From Parapedobacter tibetensis (GTDB lineage: Bacteria > Bacteroidota > Bacteroidia > Sphingobacteriales > Sphingobacteriaceae): 64,000 nucleotides of DNA. Each line of letters opens with the position of its first letter. Within the stretch, counting starts at the first letter, position 1. The translations under genes and the position numbers were made by a program. Positions 10,179-19,383 of this stretch are shown in pieces. The DNA lies in NCBI RefSeq assembly GCF_024704835.1, contig NZ_JAMXBE010000013.1, forward strand, positions 52,801 to 116,800, in the 5' to 3' direction. Under the pieces are notes generated by a model. That model was not told where the DNA came from. It searched no databases and saw nothing but the letters and a program-made list of their open reading frames with translations.

Positions 10179-10192
10179 TGTAAACGTTTGCA
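10179..10192. promoter_or_regulatory. LacI-type operator-like palindrome upstream of PL11
   Basis: TGTAAACGTTTGCA sits 14-35 nt upstream of the two possible PL11 starts. Its core AAACGTTT is a perfect palindrome with a central CG, the hallmark of LacI/CcpA-family operators (TGnAAnCGnTnnCA). No LacI-family gene is present in the window. It is the only such intergenic site I noticed; other AAACGTTT occurrences lie inside coding regions. Confidence 0.4.
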
Positions 10193-10411
10193 CGATCAAG
10201 CTATATCATCGGTTATTGAGCAGCCCAACTGTCTATATACAAGCAACGCTACATTGACATGTAGATGCTCCGCTTCCTATGATAACTGCTTAATAAGTTT
10301 ATAACATTCCGGACCTCACTGTCCAAATTTTTTCTAAGTTGAGAAAAAAAATAATAACGGCCATCCTGCTGTGTCCTGAAAAAACCGAAATTAAGCCCAA
10401 ATGCGCTGGGA

Positions 10412-12691
10412 TTAATCGGTAATCGATTTCACGAACCAATTGCCGTGAGGCAGGTGGATTTGCGGATGCCGGTCGAAATCATGTTGGTTTCCATTAACGA
10501 TAACTTCGCGGTGTTTTCCAGCAGGTAATTGAAGAATTGCGGTAGCACCTTCGGGTACCGTGAGCTCCATATTGAGTGTATCTTGATTTCGATTAAAACT
10601 TGCTTTAATCATCCCCCGAACACTTGCCACCGCTGCTGAAGCCTGCGTGATCGCCCCTAGCTGCGGAGCCACGAGGAATGTCTTATATCCTGGCTCCAAA
10701 GGCCTTATACCACATAAATAGCTCGATAAGATCGTCAGCCCTCCTCCACTCCATGCATGGTTGACCGTTCCACCGCCAAATCCCTCTCCGCCGATGCCCC
10801 AACCTTCAAACAATGTGCTGAAGTACTCGTTATTGACCATCATGGAGAAGCGTTTTTCATGGCGGACATTGGCTTCTTCCGGAAAACCCATCTGGTACAT
10901 GGCCTCATAAACATATTTTTCCATATAGGGGCTGGCATGCTCCTCCGTTGCGAAAACGTCCATGATTGCCGGAGATTTACTGGAATCCGCCACACCAGAA
11001 ACCACTGCCAATGCATGCACCCGGTCATCCGTCTTACCTGTATATTGTGGATCCCGGTATGCCTTCCCATTCCAAAATCGCTGATTGAAGGAATGGGCAA
11101 ACAACCGCATGGCTTGGGCATGTTTTGCCTCATCTTCCTGCAGCCCCAATTCGCCGGCCATCAATTGGCTTCCTTTCAACGCCAGGTAATACCATAGGTT
11201 AAAAATGGGAAGCATATCCTTGTTGTCACCCCAGTCGCCCCAAAGCCAACCTCCCTCCCTTATCTTCACCAGTCCACTTTCCTCTTTTTCCCATAGCGCT
11301 AAGTAGCGCTGTATGGCCGGATATAGGTCCTCCAAGGCCTGCAAATCACCCGTATGGAGATAGTATGTCCATATTCCATAATAGCCGATGCTGGCCAACA
11401 CTTGGTCCGGCAGTTCTTTGTCCCAATTACCTGCTGGCACTGGGGCATATAGGCTGCTGTCTTCCCGCTGCCATCCAATCAATTCATATAACCACTTGCG
11501 CGCCAAGGCATGTGAAGCGGTATCCAAGGCATAAAAGGCCTCTTCGGCTTCTAACACCGCATCACCGGTCCATTGTGCACGCTCCCTATCCGGGCAGTCC
11601 ATATACGTGTCGCGCATGGTAATATATAGCGTCCGTCGAGCCTTTTCCCATAGTTTATTCAAGAAGTCGTCACTTGATGAAAAACTTCCTGCAAATTCGG
11701 TATCATAGCCTGTCTCTCTATATTTTAGATCCAGCACTTCCACGCCTTCTGGGATGATGTAGTACATCCAATGGCCATTCAGCCATCCCAGGCTTTCATA
11801 TTCCTGAACACCTTCCTTGGTAATGTACTCCGCACGAATATTGTCGTCAGATCCATTATAATGAACATAATTATCGGTCATCATCACGATTTTTTGCCCA
11901 GCCCGTGCCTTTACTCGGAGGTAAGGGGTGAATTGGGCATTATACGGCAATTGACATAGGATGGTGTCTCCACGTTGCTGATAGGTTTTAAGATTACCTA
12001 CGTAGTTTTTTAATCCGAAATCCTTCCATAACGGAATCGGACGTCGTACAAGCTTATTCCAAGGCAATATGCCTGCGCTGCCGATTTCAATGGCGTTGGG
12101 CATCTCCTCCATTTGATTGGGGTCTTTCCAGTCCGCCTGCTCCAGCCGAGCATCATACCCTATGCTTGATTCAGGTAAGCGATAATTGGGCAACGGCGGT
12201 GGTGCAGTTTGGTAAGTCCGCAACGGCTCAGCCCGCCATGAGCTGTCACTCACCAACGAAACACCTTCCGCAACGCAATCAAACAACAATCCCGCTTGTC
12301 CACTATTCTTATGTGAAAATCCGTCCTTTCCGAAAAACCACAGCTTCACAGCCACGGTATTCCGCCCTTTTTGTAGATAAGGGGCAATATCCACCTCATC
12401 ATAATAGGTATCATACGGGTTAGGGCCTCTTTTCAGCCCGCCTTCAAATACCACCATTTCGCCATTTACCCATAGCCAATACTTGCTATCTACAGCGATT
12501 TTAGCTACCGCTGCCTTAGGCACGTTAGCTATTTCGATGTCCTTGCGAAACGCAAACCATGCATTGACTGTGTCCTTTCCGTCTACTGCCGCTATCCATT
12601 TGGCTTGCCAAACCTGTCCGTACATTGTTTGGCCGATAAACAATAAAAGCAAGGCAATTATACATAATCTGATCATCGTAGTCTTATACAT
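10412..12691 (-). CDS. alpha-L-rhamnosidase-like hydrolase, GH78 type
   Basis: A 759-residue secreted enzyme expected to release terminal L-rhamnose. A signal peptide ends near MYGQ (about residue 25). An N-terminal beta-sandwich (about 29-150) has the KYWLWVNGEMVVFEGG motif. The (alpha/alpha)6 catalytic domain starts near 335 and carries the family signature DCPDRERAQWTGD at 365-377, where acidic residues of the general-acid region sit. The usual GH78 form is DCPQRDERxGWTGD, so this is a divergent variant. The C-terminal beta domain contains GGTVNHAWSGG. It is upstream of PL11 on the same strand with a 267-nt gap, so it may have its own transcript. Confidence 0.85.
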   Translation of the reverse strand: MYKTTMIRLCIIALLLLFIGQTMYGQVWQAKWIAAVDGKDTVNAWFAFRKDIEIANVPKAAVAKIAVDSKYWLWVNGEMVVFEGGLKRGPNPYDTYYDEVDIAPYLQKGRNTVAVKLWFFGKDGFSHKNSGQAGLLFDCVAEGVSLVSDSSWRAEPLRTYQTAPPPLPNYRLPESSIGYDARLEQADWKDPNQMEEMPNAIEIGSAGILPWNKLVRRPIPLWKDFGLKNYVGNLKTYQQRGDTILCQLPYNAQFTPYLRVKARAGQKIVMMTDNYVHYNGSDDNIRAEYITKEGVQEYESLGWLNGHWMYYIIPEGVEVLDLKYRETGYDTEFAGSFSSSDDFLNKLWEKARRTLYITMRDTYMDCPDRERAQWTGDAVLEAEEAFYALDTASHALARKWLYELIGWQREDSSLYAPVPAGNWDKELPDQVLASIGYYGIWTYYLHTGDLQALEDLYPAIQRYLALWEKEESGLVKIREGGWLWGDWGDNKDMLPIFNLWYYLALKGSQLMAGELGLQEDEAKHAQAMRLFAHSFNQRFWNGKAYRDPQYTGKTDDRVHALAVVSGVADSSKSPAIMDVFATEEHASPYMEKYVYEAMYQMGFPEEANVRHEKRFSMMVNNEYFSTLFEGWGIGGEGFGGGTVNHAWSGGGLTILSSYLCGIRPLEPGYKTFLVAPQLGAITQASAAVASVRGMIKASFNRNQDTLNMELTVPEGATAILQLPAGKHREVIVNGNQHDFDRHPQIHLPHGNWFVKSITD

Positions 12692-12816
12692 GGTTTATAA
12701 TCATACGCAAGATAATAAGAATGACTGAGAGGGGTATCCTGTGCTTACCTGAAGACGTTACCTGCATTGTCGCCTACTTTTTAAAACTACTAAAACGATT
12801 TATACATATGAAATTG

Positions 12817-12824
12817 TACATTTG
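12817..12824 (+). promoter_or_regulatory. possible -7 box for the GH76 gene
   Basis: TACATTTG matches the Bacteroidota -7 consensus TAnnTTTG, 58 nt before the GH76 start. No TTG was found at the expected -33 distance, so the call is weak. Confidence 0.25.
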
Positions 12825-12882
12825 CCTTGATTATAACCACAACATAGCTACAAAATCATAAACAATAAAAAATATCCAGAAA

Positions 12883-14076
12883 ATGACCCTTTATTATTTA
12901 TTAGTAAGCATTATACCGGCATTCCTCGTTCGCTGCGATGCCAATAGCGACACGATTCCCACCACGGTTGGAGAAGATCTTACGACACCCTATATAGAGG
13001 CCGATATCTCGGAAGCCTATGAAGCGTTCAACCGGCACCTACTCCATCCTGAACGAAAGCTATATATGCGCGATACGGAAGCGCAAACAGCGGTGGGCGC
13101 CATCTGGACACAGGCCATCTATTGGGATATGGCCATGAATGCATTTAAGAAAACCAATTCGGGAGCACATAAGCAATTAATCACGGATATTTATCAAGGC
13201 AATCATGACCATTATGACCGGTTCAATTGGGATAATGGCAAGGTATGGTTCATTTATGACGACATCATGTGGTGGGTCATTTCGCTGGCCAGAGGTTACG
13301 AGCTTACGAAAAACGAAGACTACCTCAGGCTATCCGAGAGCGGCTTTGAACGGGTTTGGTCCGGCTCTCCTGTGGTGGGCGACGGTGGATCCTATGATTC
13401 TGTTGAGGGCGGGATGTATTGGCAATGGAACCAACGCAATCCCAGCCAGCCGAAAGATGGCGGTGGCAAGATGGCCTGCATCAATTATCCTACCGTTATC
13501 GCCGCCATGACCTTATATAAGGTCACCAAGAATTCCGATTACTTCTTGAAGGCCAAGAAAATCTATGCATGGGCATCTGAAAATCTCTTTGATAAGCAGC
13601 TCGGTGCGGTGGCCGATTCAAAGCACGGTTCCAATACGCCAAATTGGAAGACGCACGTATACAACCAGGCTACATGCATCGGCGCGGCGGTCATGCTTTA
13701 TGAAGAGACCAAGGAACAGCGCTATTTGGATGAAGCCGTTCTCGCTGCAGACTATACCTTTCACACCATGTCCGGAGATATGCAGTTGCTACCCTATGAA
13801 GGTGGGGAGGAACAAGGGATCTACACTGCGATTTTTGCACAATACATTATCCGTCTGATTGAAGATTGCGATAAACCAGCATACCTGCCGTGGCTCCGCC
13901 GTACGATCAATTACGGCTGGCATTACCGCGACAAGACAAGGGGACTTATGGGCAAAAATTACACCAAGCAAGTGGAGTCCACTGATGTGGTCAGTTGTTA
14001 CGATGCGTCTGGGATTCCCGCACTCATGTTGGTCTGCCCACCATTATCAGGCGCAAATGAGGCAGTGGATAGATAA
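12883..14076 (+). CDS. GH76 family glycosidase lipoprotein (endo-alpha-1,6-mannanase type)
   Basis: A 397-residue protein with a lipobox-like Cys at 18 (PAFLVRC), so probably surface or periplasmic membrane-anchored. Family GH76 members are (alpha/alpha)6 barrels acting on alpha-1,6-mannan, with a catalytic Asp pair. Here YDDIMWW places D126-D127 at that site, preceded by NGKVWF. Further family-like segments are GGMYWQWN and KMACINYPTVIAAM. It is transcribed divergently from the rhamnosidase to its left. GH76 activity on mannan would be unexpected in a rhamnogalacturonan locus, so another alpha-linked substrate is possible. Confidence 0.9.
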   Translation: MTLYYLLVSIIPAFLVRCDANSDTIPTTVGEDLTTPYIEADISEAYEAFNRHLLHPERKLYMRDTEAQTAVGAIWTQAIYWDMAMNAFKKTNSGAHKQLITDIYQGNHDHYDRFNWDNGKVWFIYDDIMWWVISLARGYELTKNEDYLRLSESGFERVWSGSPVVGDGGSYDSVEGGMYWQWNQRNPSQPKDGGGKMACINYPTVIAAMTLYKVTKNSDYFLKAKKIYAWASENLFDKQLGAVADSKHGSNTPNWKTHVYNQATCIGAAVMLYEETKEQRYLDEAVLAADYTFHTMSGDMQLLPYEGGEEQGIYTAIFAQYIIRLIEDCDKPAYLPWLRRTINYGWHYRDKTRGLMGKNYTKQVESTDVVSCYDASGIPALMLVCPPLSGANEAVDR

Positions 14077-14143
14077 ACAAAACCATTGGTTATGTCTGTT
14101 GTTATTTCGTATAGGGAACAGTTAACCATATAAATAATTAATC

Positions 14144-14467
14144 ATGAAAACATTAAGAATAATCGCCTTCGTAACTGCAGCTGTCTTTTTCTTGCTGCAA
14201 TCTTGTGGTGAGAACAAAGGAACCGATTTGGTTGAATCAGGCACCTATGAGGGCGTCGTTGAAAAAGTCGTGTCGGAACAACGGGAAATATACGTACGCA
14301 CGGCCGACAATAAATTGTTGGAGCTATATTTTACGGATGAGACCGTCCTCACAGGATCAGATGACATCCCAATAGAATTTGATGCGCTGAGTAAAGGTGG
14401 AAAAGTGGAAGTGCAGGTGGAGAATACGGGCGACCAACTGGAGCCCATCGCGGTAAAAATCTTATAG
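14144..14467 (+). CDS. small hypothetical lipoprotein
   Basis: A 107-residue protein with a clear lipoprotein signal (MKTLRIIAFVTAAVFFLLQSC, Cys 21). The mature 86 residues are mostly beta-strand-like (EGVVEKVVSEQREIYVRT, LLELYFTDETVL, GKVEVQVENTG), suggesting a small barrel. I do not recognise the family. It lies 67 nt after GH76 on the same strand and is probably co-transcribed. Confidence 0.7.
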   Translation: MKTLRIIAFVTAAVFFLLQSCGENKGTDLVESGTYEGVVEKVVSEQREIYVRTADNKLLELYFTDETVLTGSDDIPIEFDALSKGGKVEVQVENTGDQLEPIAVKIL

Positions 14468-14509
14468 CTAAACGGCAACAAGGCATGGGCAGGTCCGTGC
14501 GAATAACAT

Positions 14510-16789
14510 TCACTTCATGACTTCGATATCATAGGTTCCACTGCCCATTGCTGATAACCGGATGAATCCATGATCTAGCTCAAAATCAACCTTTCTTCCA
14601 TTAACAGTCACTTGTGGATTGGGAATGGCTTGAACAGGGATTTCAATGTAGGCTTGCGTATTAGGCGGTATGGTCAGGTGCATGGAATAGGTACCTTGTC
14701 CTTGCCGACACGATAGGTCGACAGATCCTTTAAGGGTAGGTACTTTGATGGTTGCCCATTCCAATGAGCCGATCTGCGGTCTCACCCGGAATGTTCTCCA
14801 GCCCGGTTCCAATGGCTCCACACCCATCAATTTCCGCGGAATAGCATTGGCCGGTACCGCACCCCATGCATGGTTCCAATCTTGGTTGGGCTTATATTTG
14901 TTGTCCCAAGCTTCCATTGTAATGGTACTTCCAGCACGGATCATGTTGTACCAACTTCGGTCGCCCTGCGAAGTGAGCAAAGACAACCCATAATTGGCGT
15001 CACCTGCTGTATAAGTGGCATCCAGCAGGAACTGGCTACCATACACACTGCAAGCCACCCCCCTTGAACGGATAAAATCCATTACATGGCGGGTTTCTTT
15101 TTCCGGAACCAACCCAAATGCCAGCGCCATCATATTCGTATGCAGCGATGCATGGTCCGTATCAATTCCATCGCGAAATACGCGCTTACGTTTATCCCAT
15201 AGCAGCGATTGGAATGCCTTATACGTTTCATCCGCTTTTATGGAAAAATGGGCGGCATCGTCATGGTTTCCTAAAGCTACAGCCAGCTTCTCCATATCCC
15301 TAAGTGCCTTGTAATGGAAAGCGTTGACCACAGCATTATAGGTGGTAAACACAAACCCATCGGTTTCTCCGTTGCCCACCATGCCGAAGCCCCCCGTATG
15401 GGGCCAATCCACAATATCCCGCAGCGCATCTCCTTGAAAATGGATGGCTTGCATCAGTTGCTTATTTTGCTTCTCGGTTTTTGTGCTGATGAGGCCATTA
15501 TTCTCCCTTAATGGCAACAGCAATTTGGCTTTCAGGTCTTCATAGTAATGTCGTGCTGAGCGAATGTCACCTGTATACAAGTAATCATGATAAGCCATGA
15601 GTACAGATTGTAAAATCCATTCCGTGGGCCAAGTGGCATGGTGGAGCAGGTATTCATGCGAACGGCGAGCCATGCTATATTCCTTGTCTACACCATAATG
15701 GCAAAGCTGGTTGATATAAGCATCCGCCTCATAAGGGATTCGTTCGCGATCGCCATCTACATAGATACCAGCAAAGGACGTGGCTTTGATACTATACTTG
15801 CACAATTCCCACACAGCGTTCAATATCGAATCCGAGCTTTCAAAATCAGATGCGAAGTCGTCAAAAGGATAATGCACAGTGGAACGGACGAAATCATCCT
15901 TTTTCAATTCGCCTACATGGCCAGTTACTTCACCATAGCGAAAAGGCATCACTTCGCCAATATAATCGGGCATTTTGATGGCTTGTGGACCCGTATTACG
16001 TTGGTTAGGACTCAATTGCAATCGGTAGGTATGTCGTCCACGCATCAAGGGCACTTGGTATTTGGCATAACGAATGGTTCCACCGGGATCACGGTTAATG
16101 CTGCCATCCGGATTTACAGCCTCCCCCAACCTCACGGTTATGGTGTCCCCGTCTTTCGAAGCAGCCAGCGTCAAGCGGAGCTGGCCGAATGAAGCCTTGC
16201 CAAAATCAATCCGCACCACATCGTCAACCTTGGTCAGCGATTTGGGCATTTCATCGGTTTTCTGCAACGGGTAAGCGGAGGTGTTGTAGTCGCTCAAGCT
16301 ATCGGCTGTCCAAAAATTAGAAATCGCCGACCAGGACGATGGCCTACCTTGATCGTCCCACACCATCACTTGCCAGAAGTAATTGGAATTGGTCTCCAAT
16401 GGAATACCCTGATATAATACCGTGGTGGATTCTTCAGACTCCATTTTGCCGGAATCCCAAATGCCCCCGACACCCTTGGTAAGGCTATCGCGATTTTGGG
16501 ATACCATTATCCGATAGGCCGATTGCATTATCCCCATACGAGCGCCCGACAATTCCCAGCCAAACGCAGGTTGGGTATTGGCTATTAATACCCGTTGCCC
16601 CGTTCCAATAGCATAACCGCCAACGGGATAACCGTTTACCATCTGGAGCGCAGGGTATTGTAGATGGTCTACTTTGAGGTGGTGTACTTGGACATCTTGA
16701 GCCTGTAAGGTCATACCAACCACACTCAAACCGCACAAAATGGCAAGGCATAAAACCCATTTTATGGGACATTTCCTAGGTTTAAACAT
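14510..16789 (-). CDS. alpha-L-rhamnosidase, GH78 family
   Basis: A 759-residue secreted enzyme (signal peptide to about LQAQ, residue 31). It has an N-terminal fibronectin-like module with QPAFGWELSG and GGIWDSGKMESEEST. A beta-sandwich contains VRIDFGKASFGQLRLTL. The catalytic (alpha/alpha)6 domain has VDGDRERIPYEADA at 344-357, the GH78 acidic signature in a divergent form, and EAWDNKYKPNQDWNHAWGA near the C-terminal side of the active site. Its start lies only 18 nt after the eboF stop with no terminator-like hairpin between, so it is likely the last gene of the ebo transcript. Cleavage of rhamnose from a glycoside is inferred. Confidence 0.88.
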   Translation of the reverse strand: MFKPRKCPIKWVLCLAILCGLSVVGMTLQAQDVQVHHLKVDHLQYPALQMVNGYPVGGYAIGTGQRVLIANTQPAFGWELSGARMGIMQSAYRIMVSQNRDSLTKGVGGIWDSGKMESEESTTVLYQGIPLETNSNYFWQVMVWDDQGRPSSWSAISNFWTADSLSDYNTSAYPLQKTDEMPKSLTKVDDVVRIDFGKASFGQLRLTLAASKDGDTITVRLGEAVNPDGSINRDPGGTIRYAKYQVPLMRGRHTYRLQLSPNQRNTGPQAIKMPDYIGEVMPFRYGEVTGHVGELKKDDFVRSTVHYPFDDFASDFESSDSILNAVWELCKYSIKATSFAGIYVDGDRERIPYEADAYINQLCHYGVDKEYSMARRSHEYLLHHATWPTEWILQSVLMAYHDYLYTGDIRSARHYYEDLKAKLLLPLRENNGLISTKTEKQNKQLMQAIHFQGDALRDIVDWPHTGGFGMVGNGETDGFVFTTYNAVVNAFHYKALRDMEKLAVALGNHDDAAHFSIKADETYKAFQSLLWDKRKRVFRDGIDTDHASLHTNMMALAFGLVPEKETRHVMDFIRSRGVACSVYGSQFLLDATYTAGDANYGLSLLTSQGDRSWYNMIRAGSTITMEAWDNKYKPNQDWNHAWGAVPANAIPRKLMGVEPLEPGWRTFRVRPQIGSLEWATIKVPTLKGSVDLSCRQGQGTYSMHLTIPPNTQAYIEIPVQAIPNPQVTVNGRKVDFELDHGFIRLSAMGSGTYDIEVMK

Positions 16790-16807
16790 ACGAAAGCTTT
16801 TTACTGG

Positions 16808-18160
16808 TTATCCAAAAATACTGTTCAATATCATGTCTTTAATAGCCACCGGTTCCACCAAAACTTCCCCTTGTTTTTCTCGTGTTATCAAAACTGGGTA
16901 ATAGGCTTCCGGTATGTTGATTGCGCCATGCGACCCCTTGACCAACGTAGCATCCAATGGTATAACATCCATCACATACCGAAACCCTAGTTTCTTCCTG
17001 AGTAATTTGTACGCTGCACGGGGTTTGGAGGTCATGAACATTTCCACGGGATCATAACCTGGTTTCTTGTGGATATCCACAACCGTTGCATAATCAGGTG
17101 CAAGCTTATCGTCCAACCAGAAATAATAGGTAAACCAACTGTCGGGTTTCGCAATAGCCACAATGTCTCCAGCCCGTTCATGATCGAGGTGGTATTGCTT
17201 TTTGCCCTCGCCATCCAATAAAAGATCTACTCCTTCCTCGGCGGCCAACAGCTTCATTACTTGCGCTTTTATGGATTCGTCTTTCGTATAGATATGTGCA
17301 ATTTGGTGGTCGGATACAGCAAATGCTTGGGATGCCCCCGCATCCAGCAATTCCAGACCTCGCTCTATGCGAATGCTGATGAGACCAGCGCTGCGCAATA
17401 TCCGGTTGATGTGTATGGGGCGGGACACGGGCACAATCCCGTACTCCGATAGCAGGATAACGTTTGCCCCGCGTTGCTCGTAAAACTCGACCAGTCTTTC
17501 CAATAAGGCATCGATCTCCAGCACTTCTTTGCCGATTTTCTTCACATCCGGACCAAACTTCTGCTGGCAATAATCCAGGTGTGGCAAATAGACCAAACTA
17601 AGGGTGGGGTTATATTTTTCTTCCACGTACATAGACGCCGCTGCAATCCATTCCGAAGAAGCGATATTGGCCCCAGGCCCCCAAAAACTGAACAGCGGAA
17701 ACTGCCCGAGTTCACGTTGCAATTCATCCCGCAACTCAGCGGGATGGGAATAACAATCGGGCATTTTGCGGCCATCTGCCAAATAATTCGGCCGCGGGGT
17801 CACCGAATAATCTACCGAGGAATACATATTATACCACCAAAACAACTGGGCGCAGGTAAAATTAGGATCCATGCGCTTGGCTGTATCCCACACGGATTCC
17901 CCTTGCACCAGCTTATTGGACTGCTTCCAAAACTTCACTTCGCAATCTACGCGGTCATACCAGCCATTCCCGACAATGCCGTGTTGTGATGGCCACAAGC
18001 CCGTGAGGTAAGTAGACTGCATCGAAGTGGTAACCGCCGGTAGGTGGGGTTTTATATGGCTTAGGTGGGCATTCCGCAAGTATTTCTTCAAAAAAGGGGT
18101 ATGTTCGCCAACCAAAGCGGAAGACAGTCCCACAACATCGATTACAATCGTTTTTCTCAT
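16808..18160 (-). CDS. eboF: EboF: alkaline phosphatase superfamily / nucleotide pyrophosphatase-like protein
   Basis: A 450-residue phosphodiesterase/phosphatase-fold enzyme. The first strand is MRKTIVIDVVGLS with the metal-binding Asp. PAVTTSMQSTYLTGLWPSQH carries the nucleophile Thr of the nucleotide pyrophosphatase group, followed by GNGWYDR. LVYLPHLDYCQQKFGP and NVILLSEYGIVPVS supply further metal-site motifs. An upstream ATG at 18187 overlaps eboE. I chose 18160 because it begins one nucleotide after the eboE stop (TGAgATG) and gives the conserved start. EboF is the terminal enzyme of the six-gene ebo set; its substrate is unknown. Confidence 0.9.
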   Translation of the reverse strand: MRKTIVIDVVGLSSALVGEHTPFLKKYLRNAHLSHIKPHLPAVTTSMQSTYLTGLWPSQHGIVGNGWYDRVDCEVKFWKQSNKLVQGESVWDTAKRMDPNFTCAQLFWWYNMYSSVDYSVTPRPNYLADGRKMPDCYSHPAELRDELQRELGQFPLFSFWGPGANIASSEWIAAASMYVEEKYNPTLSLVYLPHLDYCQQKFGPDVKKIGKEVLEIDALLERLVEFYEQRGANVILLSEYGIVPVSRPIHINRILRSAGLISIRIERGLELLDAGASQAFAVSDHQIAHIYTKDESIKAQVMKLLAAEEGVDLLLDGEGKKQYHLDHERAGDIVAIAKPDSWFTYYFWLDDKLAPDYATVVDIHKKPGYDPVEMFMTSKPRAAYKLLRKKLGFRYVMDVIPLDATLVKGSHGAINIPEAYYPVLITREKQGEVLVEPVAIKDMILNSIFG

Positions 18161-18161
18161 C

Positions 18162-19382
18162 TCAATGTTGTTCAGCAAATTGATCAAGCACCCATCGTAG
18201 TTCGCGCAAGATGGAATCGGCTATAGGCAACTGCAGGTGTTCCGGTAAAACACCCCAGGTATAGGTTTCCACTTCGAGATGGCTGGTCAACCGGTTATCG
18301 TTATGGATATCCAGCAGTTGTATGATGTCTGACTGCGTTGACTGCAACTTACCTAAATCCGCTAAAAATATGGGCACATGGAAATGCGAGCGCCACTCCG
18401 TCACCTGTTCATCAAAAAGGGCGGATTGCGCATCTGGCAAATCCTTGAAGCGAATAAGCTGTCCGTTTTGCCATTTTGCAATGACCTGATGCAAATAAGT
18501 GGGTTCATCAAACGCCATAAATGCATCGCCGATTGCTTGTCTGGCTGCGGTGTCGGTCGGCATTGCAGCCTTGATGGCTGCGCTGATCTGAAATTTCCCG
18601 ATTTGTATACCATGCCTGGTCAATGTTTCGACCACGTCCTGGTGTTGCTCGTAGCCCAATGCAAAATGACAGACATCATAGCAAAGCCGGATATGGTGCT
18701 TGATCGCCTGCTCCGCTTCGGCCGGTGTGAATCCAGGCTCTTTCGATAGTATCGCTACTCCCTCCGGCACCAGTTCCTCCTCATACCAGGTGACAAATTC
18801 CTCACCGCTTTCCAGCACGCCATCCGGCTCGGGTTCAATATCGAGGTGCAAGGTCTTTCCCTGCTCTTGTTGTATTCTGATGAGATGCTGAACCACATCT
18901 ACCACCTGTTGCGTAGCCCGCTTGCGCATGGCTGTCCACGTATGCTCGGCATCGTTATACCAATGCCTGTAGGCCAGGGGCGAGGTGGATATACCGCCCT
19001 CCAACCCATCGGGAACCAATTGGGCAAGGATATCAAACATCCGTTTGGTATACTGGAGCCGATCAGCAGTTGTCCAGTCCGGCGTATGCACATGTGCTTT
19101 CACCACGTGGTCATGGAAAGCCCCGAAAGGGAACCCATTCATCGTAAACACATAGGCATCCTTGTCGGCAAGCCAGTCCTTGAATACAGCCAGCTCCTTA
19201 TCATCCATCAAAGCTTTGCTTGCCAAATCGGAGAGGCGCAGCCCGATTCCCATCGGACGCTGCGGTGAGACCGCATTTTTTATCGTTGGGAAATGGGTCT
19301 TCAACAACCTAAAGTGGTCATCCCATTTTTCCCCGCCGTGGATATTGGTGCAATATGTGAGGTGTCCGTGTGTGGTAAACAT
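18162..19382 (-). CDS. eboE: EboE: metabolite traffic protein, TIM-barrel family
   Basis: A 406-residue protein with the typical EboE opening HLTYCTNIHGGEKWDDHF. TIM-barrel, xylose-isomerase-like features follow: LHLDIEPEPDGVLES, LCYDVCHFALGYE, GKFQISAA. The two acidic/His segments could bind a metal. It starts one nucleotide after the eboD stop (TGAcATG) and ends one nucleotide before eboF, so translation is probably coupled across the three genes. No signal peptide is present, so it is cytoplasmic. In other bacteria EboE is one of the ebo products needed for export or maturation of a small molecule; its reaction is not known. Confidence 0.92.
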   Translation of the reverse strand: MFTTHGHLTYCTNIHGGEKWDDHFRLLKTHFPTIKNAVSPQRPMGIGLRLSDLASKALMDDKELAVFKDWLADKDAYVFTMNGFPFGAFHDHVVKAHVHTPDWTTADRLQYTKRMFDILAQLVPDGLEGGISTSPLAYRHWYNDAEHTWTAMRKRATQQVVDVVQHLIRIQQEQGKTLHLDIEPEPDGVLESGEEFVTWYEEELVPEGVAILSKEPGFTPAEAEQAIKHHIRLCYDVCHFALGYEQHQDVVETLTRHGIQIGKFQISAAIKAAMPTDTAARQAIGDAFMAFDEPTYLHQVIAKWQNGQLIRFKDLPDAQSALFDEQVTEWRSHFHVPIFLADLGKLQSTQSDIIQLLDIHNDNRLTSHLEVETYTWGVLPEHLQLPIADSILRELRWVLDQFAEQH

Positions 19383-19383
19383 G

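Noticed and set aside
18161..18187. Upstream ATG giving EboF nine more residues
   Set aside because: It lies inside eboE in another frame; the ATG at 18160 directly after the eboE stop gives the conserved first strand.
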